Of a DNA stretch of 64,000 nucleotides, positions 52,301 to 60,650 are shown one piece after another (position 1 is the first letter of the stretch; each line of letters starts with the position of its first letter). The notes under the pieces were generated by a model. The model was not told the DNA's origin and ran no database searches. It saw only the letters and a list, made by a program, of their open reading frames with translations. Location of the stretch: positions 186,001 through 250,000 of the forward strand of contig NZ_JABMKX010000012.1 of assembly GCF_013204885.1 (NCBI RefSeq), given 5' to 3'. A program made the translations under genes and the position numbers. This DNA comes from Paenibacillus tritici (lineage in GTDB: Bacteria > Bacillota > Bacilli > Paenibacillales > Paenibacillaceae).

Positions 52301-52673
52301 CAAGCAGACGGCGTTCCAGCTCCGCCTGATTCAGCTCCTCCGTGCTTCCATCGGAATGGGTGACCACAACATTCAGCTTCTCCGCTCTCCCCGGTCCCTC
52401 GCCGCCGGAAGCATACCGGCGGATCGTCCACGCTGACCCGGAATCGTCCCGCGCTTCCAGTACCCCGCCATGCGTTCCCCCCTGGAGCGGCTCGTACCGC
52501 TCGGCAGGGTTCGCCCTGCCGGGGATGCCATACAGCATGGCACGGATGAACTGCAGGGTGGTGCTTTTACCAGCTTCATTACGCCCGAACAGAACCGTAA
52601 CCCCTTCGTTCAATCCGATCTCCCGCTGGGCCAGACGGCCGTAGCCGCTTATCCGTAAGGAATCAATCTTCAC
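49338..52673 (-). CDS. yhaN: YhaN-like SbcC/SMC-type ATPase
   Basis: An 1111-residue ATPase of the Rad50/SbcC kind. Walker A GRNEAGKST is at 30-38. Long coiled coils (about 170-470 and 600-960) surround a hydrophobic double segment near 495-550, an unusual feature for a DNA-repair ATPase and one seen in the YhaN group. The C-terminal signature and Walker B read LSRGTAEQLYLAIRLALAE and LPLFFDDLFVNFDEHRL. With the YhaO-type nuclease it forms an SbcCD-like complex. Near 730-775 there is an 11-residue repeat (GLEPxxPTVQS type). The gene overlaps the nuclease gene by 4 bp (ATGA) and the convergent ykvI gene by 14 bp. Confidence 0.9.
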   Translation of the reverse strand: MKIDSLRISGYGRLAQREIGLNEGVTVLFGRNEAGKSTTLQFIRAMLYGIPGRANPAERYEPLQGGTHGGVLEARDDSGSAWTIRRYASGGEGPGRAEKLNVVVTHSDGSTEELNQAELERRLLGGISRSMFRQLFAVSLDELQELGALQSGEMSSYLFHAGMGGGGEIMRAEKRLIQESEKLYKPRGRVQEAAKILQSIEKLEGEVAESRSYLPRYNENTLALEAAEQKLAQMKERRERAGAKLVKLRKAQDIRELWLKWCEGRLELAELPVIHTFPEAGAERWRSLEADLRSLQGAAFRLERLQAELTEELAANPPDPLLAQQGPALEALDRKRSSYEDKRSEQLRVQAELTSLREQLERLLRSIGAGWDTAALAGFTAAAADREAARRYAASFAGYDRQMETRGAELLSLRARIAAADAALAAAERQLAQGHASGAADFAGLAARSPRELLQLWDELQQAAERWREAQLGPVEAAGRSRSGGNGRRAARYRRFLQAGAALTLLLPPALWLTGAPPVSAWSALGLLAAADLWLWAAMRAAAADSSPPEPGGGEAGKAAAEMLRLRGLLLSGAEQESSKATSPDASGLEAGMKELRRRMEAWSAWRQHIDRLTVEAEACRTELAVLTGQERVLTGELDQAEASFTKLAASYEDWLRQRRLPEGLSPDSLPDLFALAEQGHELLRQEDKGTLRLSTLEAECAVYEQEGMKLLAAAGAEQGGTAPSSAHPTAASAVTAQTGLEPTSPTVQSGLEPAPPTVQSSLEPMPPAIHSDPQPTLSAAHPASLLTWLDQRKQEWEQLKAELLRRESMEVRLAEVREELAANHAEQAELNGRCSRLLQEGGAEDGEHFLRRSSAWLRRTEVTRSVRQWELAMFGGWDEGGKAELLSLLEQRDAVQLEQERSADEEAAAELEEEHSSLLEQRGKLLREREELTGRCKEDTALQQLEEQRAALRQLAGQYAVTALAAELMGRTRRIYEQEKQPQVLQLASVYFSKLTHGEYRRIVMTLGHKELKAEHKEAGLLDSGLLSRGTAEQLYLAIRLALAETMSSKVHLPLFFDDLFVNFDEHRLRAALALLGELSVSRQIVMMTCHRHVAEAAANIIPSAAIISV
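50380..50478 (-). repeat. In-frame 33-bp repeat within yhaN
   Basis: GGCTCTAGAC recurs at 50380, 50413 and 50446, exactly 33 bp apart, so each unit adds 11 residues (pattern SGLEPxPPTVQ). A fourth, weaker unit precedes it. The repeat lies in a linker of the coiled-coil region, where length variation is likely tolerated. Confidence 0.85.
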
Positions 52674-54265
52674 TCCGCATCCCTCCGCTCTTGCCGGCCA
52701 GCACAGTCTCCCGGTTCCTCAGCACCGGCCCCGCTCCTCAACGATCCGTCATTATCCATTGCCTTATTCCCCGCCGATCTGGCATCGTCCCATTCCCCAT
52801 GCTTCGCTGAACCGTCATGATCCAGCTTCCCGCTCATCGCAGGTCCATCTCCTGCCACAAAATTACCTGCCACCCTAGCACTTCCCGTCTCCAGTCCAGC
52901 CTCTTCCATGGACAGTTCGCTGCTTCCGGCAGACAGCTCCATACCTCCCTCCGCAGGACTCTGCGCCCCGGCAGGCTCCGCCAATCCGCTCAGCAGTGTT
53001 ATTCCAAGCTCCGCCGCCCCTCTCAGCCAGTCCAGCTTCTCCTCGCTCCCAACCGACATCAGCAGCCTGCGCAGCTCCTGATTCTCCATCAGCGGCTTGA
53101 GCGCAGCAGCGACCAGCTCGTCCAGCTCCCCGGCATTCACGCTAGTCCGCCCGGTAAGACGCAGCATTTCACCCAAGAAGCTGTCCTCCAGAAGCAGGCG
53201 TTCACGGTCAATAGCCAGTCCTGATTCTATAGAGAAGCCTTCCGTCCATACCAGACCCGCATATTCCCTGCGTGCCGCACGGACGGCTTCCCGCCGCTGC
53301 AGCTCGGTAAGCAGATCATCGGCTGCCCCTTTCTCCGCCAGTATCTTATGTACAGCCCCCCGTCCGGTCAGCCGGAAGCGGACCACCGACATCATCTGCG
53401 GGGTTTCCTCCCTAAGCTCTTCAACCGCATTCTCCACGGCCCGGGTCCACTCGGCTTCATCCGCCAGGCCTTCAATGGATAACTCCCGCACCTGCCAGCG
53501 CACACTGTCCAGCTCATGGAATTCTAATACAGCCGCACCTTCTGCATCTACATCAACGGTATAACAGCCCTTAGGCCCGGTTTCCTTAATGCTTCTGCCT
53601 TGAATATTGCCCGGATAGACGATTGGCGGATGCTCATGCAGAATACTCCGCTTATGAATATGTCCGAGCGCCCAATAGTCATATCCCCTGCTAATCAGAT
53701 CCTTGCGGGTGCATGGAGCGTACGTCTCATGCTGAAGATCCCCATCCACATTGCCATGCAGCAGGGCAATATGGAACAGGCTGCTTCCCGGCTCACGGCT
53801 GAAGCGCAGCGCTGTATTCTCTGTCACTTTGGCGGTCGGATAAGAGATTCCGCTGACCACGGCAACCTCTCTCCCGTCTTGTCTGCGGCGGGCGACAACG
53901 CGCCCCGGCTCACTCCCGCCGAATACCGTAACATGTTCAGGCGGCGCTGATGCCAGACGCGGCCCGTCCAGCGGATCATGATTGCCGTGGATCAGGAACA
54001 CCTGAATCCCGTGGCGCCCGAGTTCATCCAGAGCCTCCCGGAAGCGGAGCTGGCCCTGGAGAGAAGCATCGGTGACATCATAGACATCGCCGCTGATGAC
54101 CACGAAATCTACCTTTTGCGCTATGGCTACGCCAACAAGCCGCCCGAGGGCGGCGAAGGTGGACTCCCGGAGATAGGAGCGTATCTCCTGCGGAAGATGG
54201 GACAGCCCTGCGAACCGGCTGTCCAGATGCAGATCCGCCGCATGGAGGAAACGAAATGGAATCAT
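52670..54265 (-). CDS. yhaO: YhaO-like metallophosphoesterase nuclease (SbcD/Mre11 type)
   Basis: A 531-residue nuclease. Metal-binding motifs of the calcineurin-like fold are ordered: FLHAADLHLDSRF (6-18), VVISGDVYD (55-63), LIHGNHDPLDG (about 95-105), LLHGN and YWALGHIHKR (about 185-205). It is the nuclease partner of the SbcC-like ATPase encoded directly after it. The C-terminal 100 residues are acidic and low-complexity (Gly, Ala, Ser, Asp-rich), beyond the conserved core. GGGGTGAG lies ahead of the ATG within the end of the glycosyltransferase gene. In B. subtilis the yhaO-yhaN pair is adjacent as here. Confidence 0.9.
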   Translation of the reverse strand: MIPFRFLHAADLHLDSRFAGLSHLPQEIRSYLRESTFAALGRLVGVAIAQKVDFVVISGDVYDVTDASLQGQLRFREALDELGRHGIQVFLIHGNHDPLDGPRLASAPPEHVTVFGGSEPGRVVARRRQDGREVAVVSGISYPTAKVTENTALRFSREPGSSLFHIALLHGNVDGDLQHETYAPCTRKDLISRGYDYWALGHIHKRSILHEHPPIVYPGNIQGRSIKETGPKGCYTVDVDAEGAAVLEFHELDSVRWQVRELSIEGLADEAEWTRAVENAVEELREETPQMMSVVRFRLTGRGAVHKILAEKGAADDLLTELQRREAVRAARREYAGLVWTEGFSIESGLAIDRERLLLEDSFLGEMLRLTGRTSVNAGELDELVAAALKPLMENQELRRLLMSVGSEEKLDWLRGAAELGITLLSGLAEPAGAQSPAEGGMELSAGSSELSMEEAGLETGSARVAGNFVAGDGPAMSGKLDHDGSAKHGEWDDARSAGNKAMDNDGSLRSGAGAEEPGDCAGRQERRDAE

Positions 54266-54269
54266 AGGC

Positions 54270-55406
54270 TCACCCCTTCACTCCCGGCTGGAACTGCAGG
54301 TAGGTTTTCTTCAGCTCATTCGCTACACGGGTCAGAGAGTAGCGGCTTTTGGCTTTGTCCCAAGCCGAGCGCGACAGCTCATAACGGTAGCCGGGATCAC
54401 TGATTACTTTTTCCAGCGCATCTGCCAGTCCCAGCGCATCATCCGGGTTCACCAGCAGCCCGTTGACCCCGTCTTCAATCTGCTCGGGGATTCCGCCGAC
54501 ATTGGTCCCGACCAGTGCCAGACAGCTAAGCGCCGCCTCGGCAAATACCGACCCAAACGCCTCCGCCCGCGATGGCAGAACGAAGATATCGAAGAACGGC
54601 ATGAACTCCTCAGGATGCAGCGTATACCCGTAAAAAATCGTCTCATTATAAATACCAAGCTGCTGCGCCAGCTGCTCCAGCTCTGCCCGGCTCGGCCCGT
54701 CGCCTATAATGTGCAGCACGTACTCATGTCCCCGCTGCTTCAGCTCGGCGCAGGCCTTGAACAGAATATCTATGCCTTTGGCCGGCACCAGACGGGTAAC
54801 GGTAACCAGCTGCGGAACATCATTCTCATGCGGCACAGGCTTGAATCTCTTTTCGTCGAATCCGTTGGGAATGATACCAATGTCGGCAGGCTGCTCAACA
54901 TAAGGAATCAAATAGTCGGCAAAAGCACGCGAAACCGTCATCAGCCGGTCGCTCACATGCTCCAGCTCCCGGTAAATGGAGACCAGGAACTGATGCTCCA
55001 GCCCCCCCTCCCGGATCACTCCATTCAGAATCAGCTCGCGTTCATAGCTGGAGTGCAGGGTCTGGATCAGAGGAAGATCAGGATATATCCGCTTCATCGC
55101 CAGTCCGGCAATCGGATGATGGGCATGGATCAGATCATAACTTTTGCTCATCCGCAGCTTGGTCCACCAAATGTAATCACGGTAGGTTTGTATATATTTT
55201 TGCACAACCGGACTTTCGCCGTATAGTGTCCAGTCAAAGGTCTCAAAGACGATGTCTTCGCGTCCCTTGCCCCGGATGCGCTTGGGCAGCCAGAACAAAT
55301 CCATCTCCCAGCGGCTGGACCGGAAGCGTTCCTGCAGATAAGGGATCATAGAAGACACACCACCGGGTTGCTCCGGCGGGAAGAATAGCGCTTGCAGCAA
55401 GTTCAT
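54270..55406 (-). CDS. Glycosyltransferase family 4 protein
   Basis: A 378-residue cytosolic GT-B glycosyltransferase. N-terminal domain: PPEQPGGVSSMIPYLQERF and DLIHAHHPIAGLAM. C-terminal domain: VTRLVPAKGIDILFKA and the EX7E-type motif PSRAEAFGSVFAEAALS. It transfers a nucleotide-activated sugar to a lipid or sugar acceptor, which is unknown. ATG 55406 is preferred to 55415 since AGGGAG is 9 bases ahead of it. It is the first gene of a unit with yhaO and yhaN, which is functionally surprising. Confidence 0.9.
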   Translation of the reverse strand: MNLLQALFFPPEQPGGVSSMIPYLQERFRSSRWEMDLFWLPKRIRGKGREDIVFETFDWTLYGESPVVQKYIQTYRDYIWWTKLRMSKSYDLIHAHHPIAGLAMKRIYPDLPLIQTLHSSYERELILNGVIREGGLEHQFLVSIYRELEHVSDRLMTVSRAFADYLIPYVEQPADIGIIPNGFDEKRFKPVPHENDVPQLVTVTRLVPAKGIDILFKACAELKQRGHEYVLHIIGDGPSRAELEQLAQQLGIYNETIFYGYTLHPEEFMPFFDIFVLPSRAEAFGSVFAEAALSCLALVGTNVGGIPEQIEDGVNGLLVNPDDALGLADALEKVISDPGYRYELSRSAWDKAKSRYSLTRVANELKKTYLQFQPGVKG

Positions 55407-55602
55407 TAGGTACATCTCCCTTTACAATTGCCCTATTTACGGTGAAGCCCGGCAATTATGATATAGTTGTATATATGTACAATTACGGGTACTGTTACAG
55501 GTACGCTAAGGTTCCCTGCCTTAATTTTATCGGTATCCACCCGAAACAGCAACTAAGATGACAGCTTTACTTATCTTGAACTTGGACCAAGGAGAGTGAT
55601 TT

Positions 55603-57009
55603 ATGAATGAAGAACGATTGCCTGCCGCTTACACCGCTAACATCCGAGAGATGCTGGGGGATACGGCGGATGCTTTTCTAGAGAGCTATCTGGCACGGCG
55701 GACCCAGGGTCTGAGGTTCAATACGCTAAAAAGCAGTTCAGATCCAGGCCAAGCCGCAGCAGAACATGCCCTCTCACAATTTAACCTGTCACAAGTCCCC
55801 TGGTGCCCGGCCGGATTCTATTATGAAGACCCTGCCCGGCCGGGGAGACATCCTTATCACACCGCCGGACTATATTATATTCAAGAGCCCTCCGCAATGT
55901 CCGCAGCTGAGCTGCTTCAGCCGCTTCCCGGTGAGACCGTGCTCGACCTGGCGGCCGCTCCCGGCGGCAAAACCACCCACATTGCTGCGCTAATGCAAGG
56001 ACAAGGACTTCTTGTCTCGAATGAAATCCACCCGGAACGGGCCAAAATACTGGCAGAAAATGTGGAGCGGCTCGGAATATCCAACGCTCTGGTCACCTCC
56101 GCAGCTCCGGGGGATCTTTCCAGGCGATTCCCGGAAGTGTTTGACCGGATTATGCTTGATGCACCTTGCTCCGGGGAAGGGATGTTCCGCAAGGACCCTG
56201 CGGCGCTGAACGAATGGTCGCCGAAGCATGTAGAGATGTGCGCAGCCAGGCAGTGGGATATTCTGCAGGATGCTTATCTGATGCTGAGGCCGGGGGGCAG
56301 TATGGTCTATTCGACCTGTACCTTCAACCGCCAAGAGAACGAGGAAACCATGGAGCGCTTCGTACAGGCCTATCCTGATATGGAGCTGATCGTGACGAAG
56401 CGGCTGTGGCCGCATTTGGACAAAGGCGAAGGGCATTTCGTAGCCCTGCTGCGCAAGGCAGCTAACGGGGATCAGGCAGATTCTGCCCAGCGCAAGAACC
56501 GGGGGAAACGCGGGGACCGCGGCAATAACGGCCAGAAGGCAAGCGCCTCACTCAGAGCTGCCTATCAGCAGTTCATGGACTGGTCGGCGGCAGAGCTGCC
56601 CGGATTCACCGGACATGGAGTACCGCTTCTCTTCGGCGAATCCCTGTACCTGCTGCCTGAGACGTTCAATGAGCGGCTGCATACCGGGCTGCTGGACGGC
56701 CTTAAGGTTCCGCGTGCCGGTCTGCATATTGCCCATCTGAAGAAGAACCGGATCGAACCCGCCCACGCCCTGGCCATGGCGCTTAGACCGGATCAGGCTG
56801 CGCGCAGCTATGATATGCCTGCGGACAGTCCGGAAACCGAAGCCTGGCTGCGCGGAGAGAGCCTGACTGTTCCACCAAGTCTGCATGGCTGGACACTGGT
56901 AAGTGTAGACGGCTTGCCTGTTGGCTGGGGCAAAGCCAGCTCCGGCCAGCTCAAGAATCATCTGCCCAAAGGTCTGCGGATTCTAAAAGCCCATATTGAC
57001 GAGAGTTAG
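55603..57009 (+). CDS. RsmF-like rRNA (cytosine-C5) methyltransferase, paralogue 1
   Basis: A 468-residue NOL1/NOP2/Sun methyltransferase that adds methyl groups to cytosine C5 in rRNA. SAM-binding DLAAAPGGKTTHIA is near 111-124, motif IV DAPCSGEGMFRKDP near 187-200, and catalytic motif VI STCTFN near 248-253. A C-terminal domain (about 310-468) is the RsmF/YebU-type extension. Length is normal. GGAGAGTG precedes ATG 55603. A second paralogue is encoded at 58907. Confidence 0.9.
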   Translation: MNEERLPAAYTANIREMLGDTADAFLESYLARRTQGLRFNTLKSSSDPGQAAAEHALSQFNLSQVPWCPAGFYYEDPARPGRHPYHTAGLYYIQEPSAMSAAELLQPLPGETVLDLAAAPGGKTTHIAALMQGQGLLVSNEIHPERAKILAENVERLGISNALVTSAAPGDLSRRFPEVFDRIMLDAPCSGEGMFRKDPAALNEWSPKHVEMCAARQWDILQDAYLMLRPGGSMVYSTCTFNRQENEETMERFVQAYPDMELIVTKRLWPHLDKGEGHFVALLRKAANGDQADSAQRKNRGKRGDRGNNGQKASASLRAAYQQFMDWSAAELPGFTGHGVPLLFGESLYLLPETFNERLHTGLLDGLKVPRAGLHIAHLKKNRIEPAHALAMALRPDQAARSYDMPADSPETEAWLRGESLTVPPSLHGWTLVSVDGLPVGWGKASSGQLKNHLPKGLRILKAHIDES

Positions 57010-57123
57010 GCTGCTGACCAGTTCACCCGGCCTCCATACGCATATGATGTCATTATCCCATGAAAGACCGCCGGACTACACTGCGGCAATGGGAACAGAC
57101 ATGAGTCAAGGGAGGAATCAGAC

Positions 57124-57213
57124 ATGGGTGTAGGTGCAGGCTTCACATCGACCGGTGCGATTTTGGTGCTCTTCATATTGCTCGTTATCATTTCCCGTTC
57201 GTTGTTCGTATAA
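57124..57213 (+). CDS. YjcZ family sporulation small protein
   Basis: A 29-residue protein: MGVGAGFTSTG followed by the hydrophobic AILVLFILLVIISRS. This is the YjcZ signature (Gly-rich start, then ILVLFILLVII). These are tiny membrane proteins, often expressed in sporulation. GGGAGG lies 8 bases ahead of the ATG, and a strong terminator follows at 57247-57283. Function is unknown. Confidence 0.85.
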   Translation: MGVGAGFTSTGAILVLFILLVIISRSLFV

Positions 57214-57246
57214 TTCCATTTAAGCAGCACAGCACAGGAACTTCAA

Positions 57247-57283
57247 GCAGCCCGCTCCCCAGTATGGGGGCGGGCTGCTTTTT
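57247..57283 (+). terminator. Strong rho-independent terminator
   Basis: GCAGCCCGCTCCCC pairs with GGGGGCGGGCTGC, a GC-rich stem followed by TTTTTCTT, 34 bases after the YjcZ stop. Confidence 0.92.
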
Positions 57284-57300
57284 CTTGCTGCTGTCAGCAG

Positions 57301-58104
57301 TCAGGAAGACAGACAGTATTTCACCAGCGCATCACGCACACCGTTCTCATTGTTGGTGCCGGTAATAACATCCGCCGCCGCTTTGACCTCAAGCGGAGAG
57401 TTATCCATAGCCACACCCAAGCCGGCGTAAGTCAGCATGGAGATATCATTATAATAGTTCCCAATGGACAATACCTCCTCTTGCGGGATGCCAAGCTCAG
57501 CCGCCAGCTTCTTCAGCGCGTTGCCTTTGGAGGCTTCGGGGTGCATGAAGTCCACGAAGAACTCTCCGCTGCGCAGAATATTGTACGCTTCTCCCCAGGT
57601 AGCCCACTCCCGCTGTGCTTCATCCAGAATGCCCGACTGCGTGAACACAGTGAATTTCACAATCGGTTCTCGGAAGTCCTCCCAGGCCGGAAGTGATGCA
57701 GGCATAATCCGGAAATGCTCATACATGAAGTTAGCTTCCTTCGTCAGATTCTCCACATTGTCCACATACATATCGAACGCGGTATTAACGTCGAAATGGA
57801 TATCACGCTCGCGGCAATAGGCGATATACGGGTCCAGCCCTCTGGCATCCAGCCCGTACTGATGCAGCACCTTACGGTCTTCCACCCTCACCGTTACCGC
57901 TCCGTTATGGCCCAGCACATACCCCGACAGGCCCATCTCTTCCATAAAAGGAATTGAATTCTGCGGGCTTCGCCCTGTGCAGAGTACAATCTGCCCGCCC
58001 TGGCGCGTAACCTCGGCAACCGCCGCTTTATTCTCTTCGCTTAACTGATGATCGTCATTCAGTAATGTCCCGTCTACATCCAGTGCTATCAGCTTGTATT
58101 TCAT
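57301..58104 (-). CDS. Cof-type HAD-IIB phosphatase
   Basis: A 267-residue HAD phosphatase with a type IIB cap. Motif I is DVDGTLLND (Asp9, Asp11), motif II LCTGRSP, motif III Lys (SKGNALKKL) and motif IV IGNYYNDISML. Such enzymes dephosphorylate sugar phosphates, flavin precursors or similar metabolites. Length and motifs are normal. The start ATG 58104 has GGATGGGG ahead of it. Its 3' end faces the YjcZ gene with the terminator in between. Confidence 0.9.
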   Translation of the reverse strand: MKYKLIALDVDGTLLNDDHQLSEENKAAVAEVTRQGGQIVLCTGRSPQNSIPFMEEMGLSGYVLGHNGAVTVRVEDRKVLHQYGLDARGLDPYIAYCRERDIHFDVNTAFDMYVDNVENLTKEANFMYEHFRIMPASLPAWEDFREPIVKFTVFTQSGILDEAQREWATWGEAYNILRSGEFFVDFMHPEASKGNALKKLAAELGIPQEEVLSIGNYYNDISMLTYAGLGVAMDNSPLEVKAAADVITGTNNENGVRDALVKYCLSS

Positions 58105-58138
58105 ACCCCATCATCCTATCTCTCTGTATAGTATACTG

Positions 58139-58903
58139 TCAGGTCAGTCTGGTGTGTCCTTGTAGCAGCTCCAGCTCCCCCGCAGTCAGCTCCCGGCAGA
58201 CACCGGGCGGCAGCGTCTCGTCCAGCTTCAGTTCGCCCATCGACACCCGTTTCAGGAACACCACCTTCTTCCCGACAGCCACGAACATCCGCTTCACCTG
58301 ATGGAATTTGCCTTCCGTGATCGTGAGCGAGATATACGACAGCACCTTGCTGCCTCTTTCTCTGCCCAGAATGCTAAGCTGTGCGGGCAGCGTCACATAA
58401 CCATCCTCCAGCTCCACACCCGCGGCAAAAGCAGCCACATCCGCTGCATCCACCTCCCCCTCGACGGTTGCCTCGTAAGTCTTGGGCACATGCTTGCGCG
58501 GGGACAGCAGCTCATGAGCCAGCTTGCCGTCATTCGTGAGCAGCAGAAGTCCCACCGTATCCTTATCCAGCCGCCCGACCGGGAACGGCTCGAACAAGGC
58601 ATACTCCTGCTTCAGCAGATCCAGGACGGTACGGTCCCGTTTATCCTCCGTTGCAGACAACACGCCCGGCGGCTTGTTCATCATCAGATAGATATATTCC
58701 CGGTAGAGGACCCACTCACCTCCCACCTCTATCTGATCCTGTCCGGGGTCTACATGGAACCCGCTGTCTTTGACGACAGCTCCATTCACAGTGATCAGAC
58801 CCTGCTTGGCCTGCTTGCGGATATCGCTGCGTGAGCCAATTCCCATGTGGGACAGCACCTTGTCGATCCGTTGCTTCTTATTCGCATTTCCTGCTGTAGC
58901 CAT
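58139..58903 (-). CDS. 16S rRNA pseudouridine synthase (RsuA/RluB family)
   Basis: A 254-residue RNA-modifying enzyme. The N-terminal S4 domain (RIDKVLSHMGIGSRSDIRKQAKQGLITVNG) binds RNA. The catalytic domain has PVGRLDKDTVGLLLLTNDG with the catalytic Asp in GRLDKDT, then KTYEATVEG and GKFHQVKRMF. It isomerises uridine to pseudouridine in rRNA, probably position 516 of 16S rRNA by similarity to RsuA. It begins 3 bases after the stop of the RsmF-like gene, with its GGAGGTGG site inside it, so the two are translated together. Confidence 0.9.
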   Translation of the reverse strand: MATAGNANKKQRIDKVLSHMGIGSRSDIRKQAKQGLITVNGAVVKDSGFHVDPGQDQIEVGGEWVLYREYIYLMMNKPPGVLSATEDKRDRTVLDLLKQEYALFEPFPVGRLDKDTVGLLLLTNDGKLAHELLSPRKHVPKTYEATVEGEVDAADVAAFAAGVELEDGYVTLPAQLSILGRERGSKVLSYISLTITEGKFHQVKRMFVAVGKKVVFLKRVSMGELKLDETLPPGVCRELTAGELELLQGHTRLT

Positions 58904-58906
58904 AAT

Positions 58907-60526
58907 CTAGGTCCACCTCCAGCCTGGGGGATATTCGTTCTTCAGTATACCATCCTGCCATTTGCCCCAGCCTGCGCTGAAGCCGTCAATGCAGACGAGA
59001 GTATAACCCTTGGAGACATGTCCTTCCTTAATGGACAGACGCTCCCGCGGAATTGACAATGTCTCGCCCTTCAGGTAGGAGACCGCTTCGCCACTGGCGC
59101 TGTATAGAGAAACAGAGCGGCTGCATTCAGTAGGACGCAACGCTGTAGCCAGAGGATGACCGGGAACGAATCTGCCGCTCTTGTTAATCTGTCCGGCATA
59201 CCAGCCGGGTCGGATCGTCTTCAGCCCGTTCAGCGCTTCACGCGGCAGCGGGGAGATATACAGATGATCCCCGAACCATATCGGATGTCCAGCAGGCACA
59301 TTCCCCAGCAGCTCTTGGATAAAATCAGCATAGACCTTAAACGATGCCTCTTCCCCGCTTCCGGGTGCCTGCCGTCCGCCGGCAGCTCCTGTCTTGCCGG
59401 AGCCGTGTCCGCCCTTGCCGCGTCCGTGATCCGTCCTGCCAGCAGCAGCTTTAAAAGGAAAAGCAGATTTGGCAACCTTCCGCGATGATACGGATAGGGT
59501 TGCTTCTCTCAGATCTGCTTGTCCCTTTAAAGCTTTTGGCAATCCGGCCTCTGCTTTCACAGCTTCCGCTTCTACAGCTCCGGCCCCTACAGCTTCTTCT
59601 ATAGCTGCCGGCCCTTCTCTATCCAGGCCTTCACTTCCGCCATGGCGCAGTACCGCCATGAAATGCCCTTCCCCCTTAACCTTATGCGGCCACAGCCGAG
59701 CTGCACCCGGCAGTGGGCCAAGTCCGGCGGCGAACGGACCAGTCCCGCCAACGGGAACCAGCGAGAACTCCGGATGTCCGGACAGGAATCCGGCAATCAT
59801 CTCCTCATCCTCTTCCAGCGCGAAGGTGCAAGTGGAGTATACAACCGTTCCTCCCGGCTTCAGCGCTGCCGCTGCCGCCTTCAGAATCTCCTGCTGCATA
59901 TTCGCATACTTGGCCGGAGTTCCCGGCTCCCACTGCCTGACCATATCCTCATCCTTGCGGAACATACCTTCCCCCGAACAGGGCGCGTCGATCAGAATCC
60001 GGTCGAAGAAGCCGGGGAAGGCTGCCGCGATCCGCTCCGGGCTCTCATTCAGTACAATGCCGTTACGCACTCCATACAGCTCCAGATTCTTGGCGAGCGC
60101 CTTCGTCCGTTCAGGATGCAGATCATTCGTGACCAGCATGCCTTCACCCTGCAGCTTGGCCGCAATCTGTGTAGACTTGCCGCCCGGTGCTGCGCAGAGA
60201 TCCAGCACCCGGTCTCCCGGCTGAACACCCAGCAGTTCCACCGGGGCCATGGCACTCGGCTCCTGGATATAGTACAGACCGGCATGATAATACGGATGTT
60301 TGCCGGGTCTGGCCCCCTCCCCGGTGTAGAAGCCTGATGGACACCAGGGAATCGGCTCCAGCGCAAAAGGTGAACGCTCCCGCAGCTCGTCCACTGTAAT
60401 CTTCAGCGTATTGGCGCGGATTCCTCCGTAAGGCGGCTGCTTATATGTATCAATAAATTCTTCATATTCCGTTCCCAGCAGCTCTTTCATACGTTCCATG
60501 AAAGTTCCGGGCAGTTGTGCTGTCAT
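58907..60526 (-). CDS. RsmF-like rRNA (cytosine-C5) methyltransferase, paralogue 2
   Basis: A 539-residue relative of the gene at 55603, with the same motifs: DLCAAPGGKSTQIA, DAPCSGEGMFRKDE and STCTFALEE. It is longer through an insert rich in Ala, Gly, Glu and Lys (about 310-400). The C-terminal RsmF-type domain is intact (about 400-539, PIWFGDHLYISPLP and RPGWYAGQINKSGRFVP). Its partner in the operon is the pseudouridine synthase. Two RsmF-like proteins within 3 kb imply different target sites or an old duplication. Confidence 0.9.
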   Translation of the reverse strand: MTAQLPGTFMERMKELLGTEYEEFIDTYKQPPYGGIRANTLKITVDELRERSPFALEPIPWCPSGFYTGEGARPGKHPYYHAGLYYIQEPSAMAPVELLGVQPGDRVLDLCAAPGGKSTQIAAKLQGEGMLVTNDLHPERTKALAKNLELYGVRNGIVLNESPERIAAAFPGFFDRILIDAPCSGEGMFRKDEDMVRQWEPGTPAKYANMQQEILKAAAAALKPGGTVVYSTCTFALEEDEEMIAGFLSGHPEFSLVPVGGTGPFAAGLGPLPGAARLWPHKVKGEGHFMAVLRHGGSEGLDREGPAAIEEAVGAGAVEAEAVKAEAGLPKALKGQADLREATLSVSSRKVAKSAFPFKAAAGRTDHGRGKGGHGSGKTGAAGGRQAPGSGEEASFKVYADFIQELLGNVPAGHPIWFGDHLYISPLPREALNGLKTIRPGWYAGQINKSGRFVPGHPLATALRPTECSRSVSLYSASGEAVSYLKGETLSIPRERLSIKEGHVSKGYTLVCIDGFSAGWGKWQDGILKNEYPPGWRWT

Positions 60527-60549
60527 GATGGGTCCCCCTGCTCAAATAT

Positions 60550-60600
60550 CAAGTAGAAACGACTATGCCGTCCTTGTAAGGACGGCATCCGTTTTAAGGG
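60550..60600 (+). repeat. Dispersed palindromic repeat, copy 3
   Basis: GCCGTCCTT/AAGGACGGC with flanks GAAACG and CCGTTT, a shorter version of the repeat at 16164-16233 and 47998-48064. It is followed by a small hairpin CACCC/GGGTG at 60604-60618. Confidence 0.75.
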
Positions 60601-60650
60601 AACACCCCCTCGGGTGCTCCTGTTGTTCCTCTAGCCTATGCCATTCTCTT

